A stretch of 38,391 nucleotides of DNA from Stenotrophomonas sp. UBA7346 (GTDB taxonomy: Bacteria > Pseudomonadota > Gammaproteobacteria > Xanthomonadales > Xanthomonadaceae). The stretch spans positions 1 to 38,391 of the forward strand of contig DKPB01000068.1 in assembly GCA_002471015.1 (NCBI GenBank), written 5' to 3'. A program made the position numbers and the translations under genes. Positions 1 to 8,206 of this stretch are shown one piece after another (position 1 is the stretch's first letter; each line of letters opens with the position of its first letter). The notes beneath the pieces were generated by a model, which saw nothing but the letters and a program-made list of their open reading frames with translations, made no database searches and was not told where the DNA came from.

Positions 1-16
1 TAGAATGCGCCTCCCC

Positions 17-93
17 GCCCGAATAGCTCAGCCGGTTAGAGCACTTGACTGTTAATCAGGGGGTCGTTGGTTCGAGTCCAACTTCGGGCGCCA
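17..93 (+). tRNA. tRNA-Asn (anticodon GTT)
   Basis: The sequence folds as a full cloverleaf. The acceptor stem GCCCGAA (17-23) pairs with TTCGGGC (83-89), followed by discriminator G90 and an encoded CCA (91-93). The T arm has stem GTTGG/CCAAC around the loop TTCGAGT. The anticodon loop reads CTGTTAA, giving anticodon GTT, which decodes AAC/AAU. Only 16 bases lie upstream, so its promoter is outside the window. A strong palindromic terminator follows at 101-136. Confidence 0.96.
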
Positions 94-100
94 GGATTTG

Positions 101-136
101 AAAAAAAACCTGCATCCATGGATGCAGGTTTTTTTT
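101..136. terminator. Bidirectional intrinsic terminator
   Basis: This is a perfect palindrome: eight A, a CCTGCATC...GATGCAGG stem with a CATG loop, then eight T. Because of its symmetry it has a T tract on both strands. It can end the tRNA-Asn transcript on the plus strand and the HEAT-like gene (stop at 154) on the minus strand. Confidence 0.93.
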
Positions 137-153
137 CGCCTGGAAGATGCTGA

Positions 154-1173
154 TCAGGGTGTCGTAGCAGCGGACGACCGGGGATCTTCCGTCAGCCGGG
201 TCAGCGCATGGCGTCCCCACACGGCTACCTGTGACGAGCGGTCTGCGGCCAAACGCGCTGCGCACGCACCGGCGTCAGGCATGTCCAGATGTTTGGCCAG
301 AAATTGTCCGCCGACGCGCCTTACATGAGGGGAGCGATCTTCCAGTGCGGACTTCAGGACAGTTTGTGCGGGCCAGTTTGACGTCAGCTGGCGCCGGGCG
401 AACACGGGTTCAAACCTGCCCTTGCACCATGTCAGATCCGTCCAGACCCACGCCCGACCGCTGGCCCAAGTGGCACGATCTTCCAGCAGGAAGCGATATG
501 CGGTTGCGCGTACGGCCGGTTGTGCTGCCTGGGTGGCCAGATCGAGCAGGCTGTGATCCAGTGCCTGTGTGCGTGCAGCTTGCACAAGTATCGCTGCCTG
601 CGGACCGGTCGTAGTCTGGATGATCTGGCGGATGAGAGTGCCGGCTACCGCTTCGATAGCCATGAGGTGTCCAACTACCCGCGACTCATCGGCTTGCATC
701 CGGCCCCAGGTGTTCATGGTGGCAAGCAGTTGACCCAGGGCTCCAGCAACATGAGAAGGCTCCGAGATGGAGGCAATGCGGAAAAGGTTCTCCCTTGCCG
801 ATGCGCGGACTTCGGGAACCCAATCATTGAGGCGTCGTATCGCCAGGCTCATGAAAAAGGCGCTTGGTGCCGGGCCCAAGCAGCGGAGGCAGCGTTCCCG
901 CACATAACCGTCCGCGTTGCAAAGATCCAGCCACGTAAGTGGGCGGGGCGGCGCTTGCCGCCACCAGCGCGGTGGGCAGGCTGCGGCGTTGTTGGCCATG
1001 ATCTCTTCGCGAATCTGCCGTTCCATCCGCTCCAGCGCAAAGGGCTGCAGCATGTTGCTGGCTGCGGTGAGGCCGGCAAAGGCATCCGTGGCTTGCTGCA
1101 TTGATGCAGGCTGCGCCAGAAAGCGGCGAATCAAGGTGCGGAGCAGATCCGTGGCGGGCATGTTCGCATCCAT
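154..1173 (-). CDS. HEAT-repeat-like protein of unknown function
   Basis: This is a 339-residue protein with no signal peptide or membrane segment, so probably cytoplasmic. I do not recognise a named family. The middle and C-terminal parts contain helical repeats of HEAT type, with the pattern x-x-x-V-R-x-x-A-x-x-x-L. Examples are VPEVRASARENLFRIA, QPAVRATAYRFLL and SPHVRRVGGQFLAKHL. Such repeats usually form alpha-solenoid scaffolds that bind proteins; no catalytic motif is visible. It is a single gene that ends at the terminator at 101-136. The start could be the ATG at 1173 or the in-frame ATG at 1161; neither has a strong ribosome binding site. The gene is real by codon pattern and length, but the function is unknown. 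Confidence 0.72.
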   Translation of the reverse strand: MDANMPATDLLRTLIRRFLAQPASMQQATDAFAGLTAASNMLQPFALERMERQIREEIMANNAAACPPRWWRQAPPRPLTWLDLCNADGYVRERCLRCLGPAPSAFFMSLAIRRLNDWVPEVRASARENLFRIASISEPSHVAGALGQLLATMNTWGRMQADESRVVGHLMAIEAVAGTLIRQIIQTTTGPQAAILVQAARTQALDHSLLDLATQAAQPAVRATAYRFLLEDRATWASGRAWVWTDLTWCKGRFEPVFARRQLTSNWPAQTVLKSALEDRSPHVRRVGGQFLAKHLDMPDAGACAARLAADRSSQVAVWGRHALTRLTEDPRSSAATTP

Positions 1174-1260
1174 GAACTGTCGTGGTCACCCTTTGGTGGC
1201 AGGCATCAGTGTGTGCCATTTCCATCCATTGCGGACATGGAATGCAAGAACGGGGTGGCA

Positions 1261-1293
1261 GAAACGAAACGCCGCGATTGCTCGCGGCGTTTC
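1261..1293 (-). terminator. Terminator of the TonB-dependent receptor gene
   Basis: A perfect 12-bp stem, GAAACGCCGCGA/TCGCGGCGTTTC (1266-1277 with 1282-1293), closes a TTGC loop. On the minus strand it is followed by TTTCGTTTCT-like sequence. It lies 55 bases past the receptor stop codon. A run of ten G (1295-1304) sits between the stop and the hairpin. Confidence 0.8.
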
Positions 1294-1347
1294 AGGGGGG
1301 GGGGCAGGGGCGGCTGGCACAGTGCCCCTGAACGGTTACTTGAACGG

Positions 1348-4122
1348 TTACTTGAACGTGTACTTGGCGCCGAGTGTGAAATAACGGCCCACTGCGCCGC
1401 TGTAGTGCAGCGGGTTATAGTTGATAGCACCGTAGGTGGCTGGGTCGAGCGGGGCGATGCGATCAAATACGTTCTGCACCGATGCACTGAGTTCGAAGGC
1501 TTCGGTGACATTCCAGCGACCGGACAGGTCGAAGGTGGTGAACGATGGAATTTCCTTCACCGGATCGCCGTTGGCGTAGAACGACAAGTAGTCGCCGCCG
1601 CGCTTGTCCTTGTTCTCCATTTTTGCGATGTAGTTGACGATGCCGCTGACCGACCAGGCGTCGTAATTCCATGTAACGCCGAAGTTGCCGCGGTCCTTTG
1701 GCGTGCCGATGCAGTTGGTAACGTCACAGTTGCCGTGCGTACCTGCGTAGTCGCTGGTGTCACCACCATCAGTGCGCTCGAACTTGCTGGTGTGGCTCCA
1801 CTGCGCATCCAGGCGTAGATCGCCGGCATTGCCCAGCGGGATGTCCTGGCGGATATCCAAGTCAACACCCTCGACTTCGGATTGGGCAGCGTTGACGTAG
1901 GAGGTGTTGACCGCGAGGATCGACCCGGTGCCCGGCACGCCATTCAGCAGGTTGGTGTCGCGCAGCACGTTGCCGGCCAGGATTGCCGCAGAGGTATCGC
2001 CTTGGGCGATTTCGTCGGTGCGCTTGATTCGCCATGCATCAATCGTGACCGAGGTTGTTCTGGTGGGTTGCAGAACGATACCCAGTGAGTAGCTCTTTGA
2101 CTCTTCGGGTTTCAGGTCTTTGTTGGGGCGAGTGATGATCGCCACCGGCTGCAGGCCGCAATCCGCCTGGGTGGCGCCAGGGGCTGGGGTGCCGTTGGGG
2201 CAACGGACAGGGTCATTGGCGCGCGAGAATGCTGCCAGGCCGCCGTCGCCGTTCTCCGCCGGGTTGGGGGCGCGGAAGCCTTCCGCGTATGTCCCGCGAA
2301 GAGCGAACCATTCGCTTGGATTCCACTTGAAGCCCACCTTTGGCTTCACCGCCCCATCGCCGCTTTCATACTTGTCGTAGCGGATGGCTGCATTGAGCTC
2401 AAGTTGCTGCAATACCGGCGCCGACAGTTCGGCATAAGCTGCGTATACATTCTGGGTGCCGTCATAGGCTGAATAGCCCAAGCCTATGATGTCGCCTTGG
2501 TCGGTGTAGGTCTGGGGGGTCAGTGAGTTGCTGGTCTTGCGCCACTCCGTGCCCAGCGCCAATCCCAGGGGGCCGCCGGCAAGGTCAGCCAGGGAGCGCG
2601 AAACCTTGAAGTCGAACATGTCCAACTCGCTCTTGGCGCGAGCGCTGATGGTGGGGGAAATGTAGTCGTACAGGCTCTGTGGATTGCTTTCGGACCCCTG
2701 TCCTATGTTCCACACGCCCGCGGCGCAGTTGGGGTCTTCCAGCACGCAGCGCACTGCACTGTAGCGAAGGAACCCATCACGCTTGTTCACCAGATTGGTG
2801 CTCGAATGCAGGTAGGCGGTGTCATAGTCCCAGTCTCCCCAAGTGCCTTTGACGCCGGCGAGGAAGCGGAAGAACTCGTTGGTGTTGTTGGTTACGCGTG
2901 GGCCGACATCAAAAGCGGAGTAGCGAACGCGCACGGCTTCATCGTACGGATTGTCGGGATGATCCGGGCCCAGCATCACCGCGCCGGGGCCGCTGTTGGC
3001 ATTGACGGGGCCGCCTGGGTAGCCCCAGCTGCCGGAGATGTTTGACGGGGTGTTCTGGAAACGAGTCTGCTTCTTCGAGTAGCCCATTTCAACATAGGCT
3101 TCGGAGCTGTCCCCAAAGGCGAAGGTGGCGCGGGTAAATAGATTGACGTACTTTTCTTCGGGCGCCAGGTCACGGAATTGGGTCTGGTCCCACACGCAGC
3201 CCCCGCGTGAATCCTGTGGCGTAACACTCGAAAGGGCGGCGCAGCCTGGCAGGCTTTCGATGGTTCCATCCGGGGCGTAAATGCTGCCGGTGGGCGAGGA
3301 GCCTTGGCCGGCTGTGCCGTTGAAGGCGCCGCCCAGGAACTGACTTCCATCGATGTCATAACCCCAACGCCGAAGATCGCCGGTGCCGATCCACTTCCGG
3401 TCGCGTCGGTCCGAGGTGCGGATGGCGTCGGATTTGCCCACGTCCAGGCTGAAGAATGCGTTCCAGCCGTCTTCGGCCAAGCTGCCGGTACCTGCCGTCA
3501 GTGTCGCTTTGCGTTGGTCGCCATCACTGTCCCCGGATAAGCCGTAGGAACCACGCAGTATTGCACCGGTGAAATCCGAGCGCAGGATGATATTGACCAC
3601 ACCGGCTATGGCGTCGGAGCCATAGATGGCTGAAGCACCATCCTTGAGCACATCTATGCGCTCAACGGCATCCAGTGGGATGGTGCTCAGGTCGGTGAAA
3701 ACTTTCTGGCCATCGTCCGCCAGCCCATAGGTAGCCATGCGACGGCCGTTCAACAGAACAAGTGTTGATCCTGCGCCCAGTCCGCGCAGGGAAATGCCTG
3801 CACCGCCGCCAGCAAAGCCATTGCCGAAGGTCTTCGGGATGGAGCCGGCACCGTCGGCGGTCAGGGTCTGCAGGTACTCGGCCACATTGCCCTTGCCGGT
3901 TCGATCGATCTCCTGGCGGGTAATAACCTGCACTGGGGAAGGCGTCTCGGTATCAGTACGTGGAATATTGGAGCCGGTGACGGTGACGCGATCAAGCGTG
4001 GTGGGCTTCTCGGCTTCCTGAGCGATGGCCGAGGAAGCTGCCGCGGCTAGAAGCGCGGGCGTTATCGTCAGGCAGATTGCGCTACTAAGTCGGTTGCTGC
4101 GGATGCGGGTCGGATGTTTCAC
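1348..4122 (-). CDS. TonB-dependent outer-membrane receptor
   Basis: This is a 924-residue outer-membrane transporter that would import a substrate using energy from TonB. The signal peptide runs to about residue 35 (LLAAAASSAIAQ). Next come a TonB-box-like segment (TLDRVTVTGSNIPR), the plug domain (SPVQVITRQEIDRTG, LRGLGAGSTLVLLNGRR, VERIDVLKDGASAIYGSDA) and a large beta-barrel ending in the aromatic pattern GAKYTFK. I chose the GTG at 4122, which has GGAGAG six bases upstream. The upstream in-frame ATG at 4236 would translate straight through the terminator hairpin at 4162-4194. The plug resembles the large IPRTDTETPSPVQVITR group common in Xanthomonadaceae, whose substrates are often plant-, peptide- or carbohydrate-derived. 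The actual substrate cannot be read from the sequence. A TonB-like protein is encoded directly upstream. Confidence 0.92.
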   Translation of the reverse strand: MKHPTRIRSNRLSSAICLTITPALLAAAASSAIAQEAEKPTTLDRVTVTGSNIPRTDTETPSPVQVITRQEIDRTGKGNVAEYLQTLTADGAGSIPKTFGNGFAGGGAGISLRGLGAGSTLVLLNGRRMATYGLADDGQKVFTDLSTIPLDAVERIDVLKDGASAIYGSDAIAGVVNIILRSDFTGAILRGSYGLSGDSDGDQRKATLTAGTGSLAEDGWNAFFSLDVGKSDAIRTSDRRDRKWIGTGDLRRWGYDIDGSQFLGGAFNGTAGQGSSPTGSIYAPDGTIESLPGCAALSSVTPQDSRGGCVWDQTQFRDLAPEEKYVNLFTRATFAFGDSSEAYVEMGYSKKQTRFQNTPSNISGSWGYPGGPVNANSGPGAVMLGPDHPDNPYDEAVRVRYSAFDVGPRVTNNTNEFFRFLAGVKGTWGDWDYDTAYLHSSTNLVNKRDGFLRYSAVRCVLEDPNCAAGVWNIGQGSESNPQSLYDYISPTISARAKSELDMFDFKVSRSLADLAGGPLGLALGTEWRKTSNSLTPQTYTDQGDIIGLGYSAYDGTQNVYAAYAELSAPVLQQLELNAAIRYDKYESGDGAVKPKVGFKWNPSEWFALRGTYAEGFRAPNPAENGDGGLAAFSRANDPVRCPNGTPAPGATQADCGLQPVAIITRPNKDLKPEESKSYSLGIVLQPTRTTSVTIDAWRIKRTDEIAQGDTSAAILAGNVLRDTNLLNGVPGTGSILAVNTSYVNAAQSEVEGVDLDIRQDIPLGNAGDLRLDAQWSHTSKFERTDGGDTSDYAGTHGNCDVTNCIGTPKDRGNFGVTWNYDAWSVSGIVNYIAKMENKDKRGGDYLSFYANGDPVKEIPSFTTFDLSGRWNVTEAFELSASVQNVFDRIAPLDPATYGAINYNPLHYSGAVGRYFTLGAKYTFK

Positions 4123-4161
4123 AGTCTTCTCTCCAAAAGGAACTGCAGTGATAAAGGCCGC

Positions 4162-4194
4162 AAAAAAAAGCGGCCGACGAACATCGACGGCCGC
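4162..4194 (-). terminator. Terminator between the tonB-like gene and the receptor gene
   Basis: On the minus strand, GCGGCCG and CGGCCGC (4170-4176 with 4188-4194) pair, extended by CGA/TCG after one mismatch, around a three-base loop. Eight T follow (4162-4169). It lies about 115 bases past the tonB-like stop and only 40 bases before the receptor GTG. It can end the tonB transcript. If the receptor promoter lies upstream (4200-4300, AT-rich), it would instead sit in the receptor leader as an attenuator. Confidence 0.82.
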
Positions 4195-4308
4195 GAATCT
4201 ATGTTTTTCAGGAGTGAGGAGCTTGTGAAAAATCAATTAATGGCGGGCTGATTTCCGACCGCTCTTTCGTTGCGGTTTAGAAATCCTCCCCGCTCTGTGA
4301 TCCGGCCC

Positions 4309-4980
4309 TCAATTCAGCTTGAAATCCACCGGGATCAGGCCATAAGCCTGAACCGCGCGGCCGCCGTCGGCGGCGGGCTGGAACTTCCAGTGACGCAACA
4401 CCTGCGTGCGGGCGGCGGTATCCAGGCTGCGGTTGCCGCTGCCACGTTCCACCGTCACCTGCACGGGCACGCCGTCTTCGCCTACCAATACCCGCAGGAT
4501 CACCGTGCCTTCGGCGCCAGCGCGCAGGGCATCACGCGGGTAGCTCGGTGGTGGGGCGCTCAGATAGCGCAGTTGCACGCCCTCCAACGGGGCAGAGGTT
4601 CCAGCAGGGCCCACCTCGCTCGAGGGTTGGGGGTCGGCAGGGGCCACATCGGTTGGCAGGGTGATGACCGCGTCGGTGGCGAAGATCGGCAGCGGTGCGG
4701 TGTCCACCGGGGCCTGCAGCACGGGTTGGCGTGCCGGTGGCGGCGTCTTGGTCGTGACCGGTACCTGCGGGATGGGGGTGGGCGGGGTGGGGATGACCGG
4801 CTTGGGCTCAGGGACCTGCCAGCGTGCCTCGCGCGCCGGTTCGCTGCGTATCGGTGCCTGTGCCAGTGGTATCAACAACAGGGCCGCCGCCAGCAGGTGC
4901 AGGGCGATGGCGGCGCTATAGGCCAGGATGCGTGCCGGTTCGAAATGGAAAGACGTGCTGCCGTGCTGTGTACGGACCAT
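4309..4980 (-). CDS. TonB-family energy transducer
   Basis: This is a 223-residue inner-membrane protein that would couple the proton-motive force to outer-membrane receptors. One N-terminal membrane anchor lies at about residues 17-38 (ILAYSAAIALHLLAAALLLI). A Pro-rich periplasmic spacer follows (PEPKPVIPTPPTPIPQVPV). The C-terminal TonB domain contains PPPSYPRDALRAGAEGTVIL, VERGSGNRSLDTAA and HWKFQPA, matching the YP..A...G.V.....G and W.F.PA signatures. The ATG at 4980 is preceded by GGAGGT with ideal spacing; in-frame sequence up to 5082 is likely untranslated. No exbB or exbD is nearby, so it probably uses an ExbBD encoded elsewhere. Its position upstream of a receptor gene suggests a dedicated partner. 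Confidence 0.92.
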   Translation of the reverse strand: MVRTQHGSTSFHFEPARILAYSAAIALHLLAAALLLIPLAQAPIRSEPAREARWQVPEPKPVIPTPPTPIPQVPVTTKTPPPARQPVLQAPVDTAPLPIFATDAVITLPTDVAPADPQPSSEVGPAGTSAPLEGVQLRYLSAPPPSYPRDALRAGAEGTVILRVLVGEDGVPVQVTVERGSGNRSLDTAARTQVLRHWKFQPAADGGRAVQAYGLIPVDFKLN

Positions 4981-5159
4981 CTTGCACCTCCATGCGTGGG
5001 CGTGTGACAGAGAACAACGCGCGATGACACGGGACGGGGTTGCTGGTTTGCGTCCCGTAGCTGCAGTGCGCCTGTTATTCACGGTTTCGACAAGCCGTAG
5101 CGTTGTTCCTGCTCAGCTGGCGGACAGTTTGGCGGCCGCGCGTTGCGCCGCAGGAAACA

Positions 5160-5185
5160 GGAACGGCGCCCGCAGGCGCCGTTCC
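5160..5185 (-). terminator. Hairpin terminator after the SIMPL-domain gene
   Basis: A perfect 11-bp stem, GGAACGGCGCC/GGCGCCGTTCC, closes a CGCA loop, 20 bases past the stop of the gene at 5206. On the minus strand a short TGTTTCC tract follows. The U-rich tail is poor, so termination may be partial. Confidence 0.6.
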
Positions 5186-5205
5186 GGTGGTTGTTGCTGG
5201 TTTGC

Positions 5206-5943
5206 TCAGCGGCCCAGTTCGAACACCACGTCCAGGCTGACCGAGACGCTGCTTTCGCCCGGCGAGACGGCGGTGTCCATTTCCGCCTTGGCGCTGCGGC
5301 CAGCGGCCATCGCCATCATCGGCATCGGCCGGAAGCCCCCCTGGTTGCCCTCGGAGATGCTGACGATGCGACGCACGCGCAAGCCCAGCGACTTGGCATA
5401 GGTTTCGGCACGGGCCTGGGCCTTCTTCAGCGCGGCCAGGCGGGCTTCGTCATAGACCGGCTCAGGCTGGTCGATCTCGAAGCTGGGGCCGTTGATCTGG
5501 TTGGCACCCTGTGCGGCCAGGCTGTCCAGCACCTTGCCGAGCTTGGTGATATCGCGCACCTTCAGGCTGACCGTGTTGTTGGCCTGGTAGCCGGTGATCC
5601 TGGGCGCTTCGTTGTCGGCATAGCGGTACTGCGGGCTGAGGTTGATGCCGCTGGTCTGGATGTCGCGCTCGGCAATGCCGGCGGCCTTGATCGCAGCCAT
5701 CACCTTGTCCATCTGCACGGCGTTCTCGCGCATGGCGGTGTTGCCGTCGACGGCCTGGGTGACCACGCCGGCCGACAGAGTGGCCACGTCAGGCACCCGC
5801 TTGGCTTCGGCCTGGGCAGAAATGTTCAGCAAGGTGGCATCACTGGCCACCACGGCGGGTACGGTTTGGGCATTGGCGGTCATCGAGGCTCCCAGGGCGA
5901 GTGACAGGGACAGCAGCAGCGGGGCGAGGGTGGTACGGCGCAT
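5206..5943 (-). CDS. SIMPL-domain (DUF541, YggE-like) periplasmic protein
   Basis: This is a 245-residue exported protein. The signal peptide is MRRTTLAPLLLSLSLALGAS, with probable cleavage after ...TANAQ. The rest is one SIMPL domain: an NISAQAEAKRVPDVATLSAG start, conserved AMRENAVQMDKVMAAIKAAG, DIQTSGINLSPQY, GYQANNTVSLKVRDI, then the AALKKAQARAETYAKSLG helix, ending SVSVSLDVVFEL. E. coli YggE belongs to this family and has been linked to lower oxidative stress; the biochemical activity is not defined. The start at 5943 has AAGGAGG upstream. It stands alone, divergent from maf. Confidence 0.9.
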   Translation of the reverse strand: MRRTTLAPLLLSLSLALGASMTANAQTVPAVVASDATLLNISAQAEAKRVPDVATLSAGVVTQAVDGNTAMRENAVQMDKVMAAIKAAGIAERDIQTSGINLSPQYRYADNEAPRITGYQANNTVSLKVRDITKLGKVLDSLAAQGANQINGPSFEIDQPEPVYDEARLAALKKAQARAETYAKSLGLRVRRIVSISEGNQGGFRPMPMMAMAAGRSAKAEMDTAVSPGESSVSVSLDVVFELGR

Positions 5944-6074
5944 GGTGATCCTCCTTGTCTGGATCGTGAAAATGAACACAGGGCGATGAACGGGTGGTGA
6001 GCCATGATGGGGTCGGCGTCACTTTGCCGGCAATGCCGATCATTCAGGTTGCTGGCCCGGGTTATGCTTTCCCG

Positions 6075-6671
6075 ATGCTTTATCTCGCCTCCCGCTCCCC
6101 CCGCCGAAACGAACTGCTGTCCCGCCTTGGTATGCCTTTCCGCGCACTCGATCTCGAGGTGCCGGAGCAGCGTGCCCCGGGGGAGGCCGCCGAAGCCTAT
6201 GTGCGCCGGGTGGCGCTGGACAAAGCACAGGCAGGCCTGGCCCTTGTGGGTGACGACCCGCAGGCGGTGGTGCTGGGCTCGGACACCGAGGTGGTGCTGG
6301 ATGACCGCGTCTATGGCAAACCGGTAGATGCCGCCGACGCCGAGGCCATGCTGGCCTCGCTGGCCGGGCGCAGCCACCGGGTGATCACCGCGGTGGCACT
6401 GGCGGCCCATGGGCGCCATGCGCTGGAAACGGTGGTGTCGGAGGTGACATTCGCGCCGATGAGCCCAGCGCAGATCCAGGCCTATGTGGCCACCGGTGAG
6501 CCGATGGGCAAAGCCGGCGCCTACGCCATCCAGGGCGGCGCGGAACGTTTCATCAGCCATTTGGCGGGCAGCTACTCCGGGGTGATGGGGTTGCCGCTGC
6601 AACAGACCGCTGCGCTGCTGGCGGCCTTTGCCGCAGACGCGGCCGACGATTCCATGGACAAGGGGGAATGA
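6075..6671 (+). CDS. maf: Maf family nucleoside triphosphate pyrophosphatase
   Basis: This is a 198-residue cytoplasmic enzyme that hydrolyses non-canonical or excess NTPs (dTTP/UTP type in the YhdE lineage) to the monophosphate and pyrophosphate. It has the N-terminal phosphate-binding LASRSPRRNELLSRLG, the central VLGSDTEVVLDD with the catalytic Asp, GKPVDAADAEAMLASLAGR, and the C-terminal GKAGAYAIQGGAERFI and GSYSGVMGLPL. Family homology begins exactly at MLYLASRSPRR, so the ATG at 6075 is used rather than upstream in-frame codons. The stop overlaps the rng start (ATGA), so the two genes are translationally coupled. Maf-rng adjacency is conserved in proteobacteria. Confidence 0.94.
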   Translation: MLYLASRSPRRNELLSRLGMPFRALDLEVPEQRAPGEAAEAYVRRVALDKAQAGLALVGDDPQAVVLGSDTEVVLDDRVYGKPVDAADAEAMLASLAGRSHRVITAVALAAHGRHALETVVSEVTFAPMSPAQIQAYVATGEPMGKAGAYAIQGGAERFISHLAGSYSGVMGLPLQQTAALLAAFAADAADDSMDKGE

Positions 6672-8167
6672 GGGACGTGTCCGAAGAAATCCTGGTGAAC
6701 GTCACCCCGCGCGAAACCCGCGTGGCGGTGATCGAGAACGGCATGCTGCAGGAACTGCACATCGAGCGCGGTTGGCGCCGTGGCGTGGTCGGCAACATCT
6801 ACAAGGGCAAGGTGCAGCGGGTAATGCCGGGCATGCAGGCGGCCTTTGTCGAGGTGGGCCTGGACCGTGCGGCGTTCCTGCACGCCAATGACGTGGTGCG
6901 GCCGGCCCCGGTGGCCGCCGACACCGAGGAAACCGCACCCAGCCTGCCACTGCCATCGTCGGTGCCGATCGTGGAGTTGCTGCGCGATGGCCAGGACGTG
7001 GTGGTGCAGGTGGTCAAGGATCCGATCAGCACCAAGGGCGCGCGCCTGACCACCCAGATCAGCATCCCGTCGCGTTACCTGGTGCTGCTGCCGCAGTCGA
7101 AGATGGTGGGCGTGTCGGCGCGTATCGAGGACGAGGCCGAGCGTGCCCGGCTGAAGTCGCTGGTCACCGAGATCTCGGCCCAGCATGGTGGCTACGGCTA
7201 CATCGTGCGCACCAATGCCGAAGGCCAGCCGGCCGAGGCCCTGGCCGAAGACATCTCCTACCTGTCGCGGGTCTGGGCGGTGGTGGAGCGGCGCGGTCGC
7301 GAGGCACCGCCGTGCAGCATCATCTATGAGGACCTGAGCCTGCCGTTGCGCTCGGTGCGCGACCTGATCCGCAAGGACGTGGACAAGGTCAAGGTCGACT
7401 CCAAGGAAACCTTCAGCCAACTGCAGGCCTTCGTGGCCAAGTACATGCCGGTGCTGGGCGAGAAGCTGGAGCTGTATACCGGTGACCGCCCGATCTTCGA
7501 CATGTTCGGGGTCGAGGACGAGATCGTCCGTGCCTTGAACAAGCAGGTGCCGCTCAAGTCCGGTGGCTATCTGGTCATCGACCAGACCGAGGCGATGACC
7601 ACCATCGACGTCAATACCGGGTCCTTCGTCGGCCAGCGCAACCTGGAAGAAACCGTGTTCCGCACCAACCTGGAAGCGGCGCAGACGGTTGCCCGCCAGC
7701 TGCGGCTGCGCAACCTGGGCGGCATCATCATCATCGACTTCATCGACATGGACGATGCCGAGCACCGCCGCCAGGTGCTGCGCACGCTGGAGAAGGCGCT
7801 GGCCCGCGACCACGCCAAGACCACGGTCTACGACTTCTCGCCGCTGGGGCTGGTGGAAATGACCCGCAAGCGCACGGTGGAAAGCCTGGAGCGCCAGCTG
7901 TCGGAAACCTGCCCGCAGTGCAGCGGCCGCGGCAGCATCAAGACCGCCGAAACGGTGACCTACGAGATATTCCGCGAGATCACCCGCGCCGTGCGCCAGT
8001 TCGAGGCCGCGCGCTTGTTGGTGATCGCCTCCAGCAAGGTGGTCGCGCGCATCACCGATGAGGAATCGGCAGCGGTGGCGGAGCTGGAAGAGTTCCTGGG
8101 CAAGAGCATCCGCTTCCAGGCCGATGACCAGTACCTGCAAGAGCAGTTCGATGTCGTACTTCTGTAA
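6668..8167 (+). CDS. rng: Ribonuclease G
   Basis: This is a 499-residue endoribonuclease of the RNase E/G family that matures the 16S rRNA 5' end and cleaves A/U-rich single-stranded RNA. The N-terminal EILVNVTPRETRVAVIENG and the S1-like VGNIYKGKVQRVMPGMQAAF match E. coli RNase G closely. Metal-binding catalytic aspartates fall in TTIDVNTGSFVG (about D314) and IIIIDFIDMDD (about D357). The zinc-link is CPQC at about 415-418, and the protein ends QFDVVLL like its E. coli counterpart (QFDVVMM). It has no long C-terminal scaffold, so it is RNase G and not RNase E. It begins inside the maf stop codon and precedes yhdP. Confidence 0.97.
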   Translation: MRDVSEEILVNVTPRETRVAVIENGMLQELHIERGWRRGVVGNIYKGKVQRVMPGMQAAFVEVGLDRAAFLHANDVVRPAPVAADTEETAPSLPLPSSVPIVELLRDGQDVVVQVVKDPISTKGARLTTQISIPSRYLVLLPQSKMVGVSARIEDEAERARLKSLVTEISAQHGGYGYIVRTNAEGQPAEALAEDISYLSRVWAVVERRGREAPPCSIIYEDLSLPLRSVRDLIRKDVDKVKVDSKETFSQLQAFVAKYMPVLGEKLELYTGDRPIFDMFGVEDEIVRALNKQVPLKSGGYLVIDQTEAMTTIDVNTGSFVGQRNLEETVFRTNLEAAQTVARQLRLRNLGGIIIIDFIDMDDAEHRRQVLRTLEKALARDHAKTTVYDFSPLGLVEMTRKRTVESLERQLSETCPQCSGRGSIKTAETVTYEIFREITRAVRQFEAARLLVIASSKVVARITDEESAAVAELEEFLGKSIRFQADDQYLQEQFDVVLL

Positions 8168-8206
8168 GCGCATCCACGCTGCCCGCGGAGCCTGCGGCCA
8201 GCGCTG

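Noticed and set aside
4123..4236. N-terminal extension of the TonB-dependent receptor from an ATG at 4236
   Set aside because: It would translate through an intrinsic terminator and add 38 residues before a clear signal peptide; the GTG at 4122 has a good ribosome binding site.
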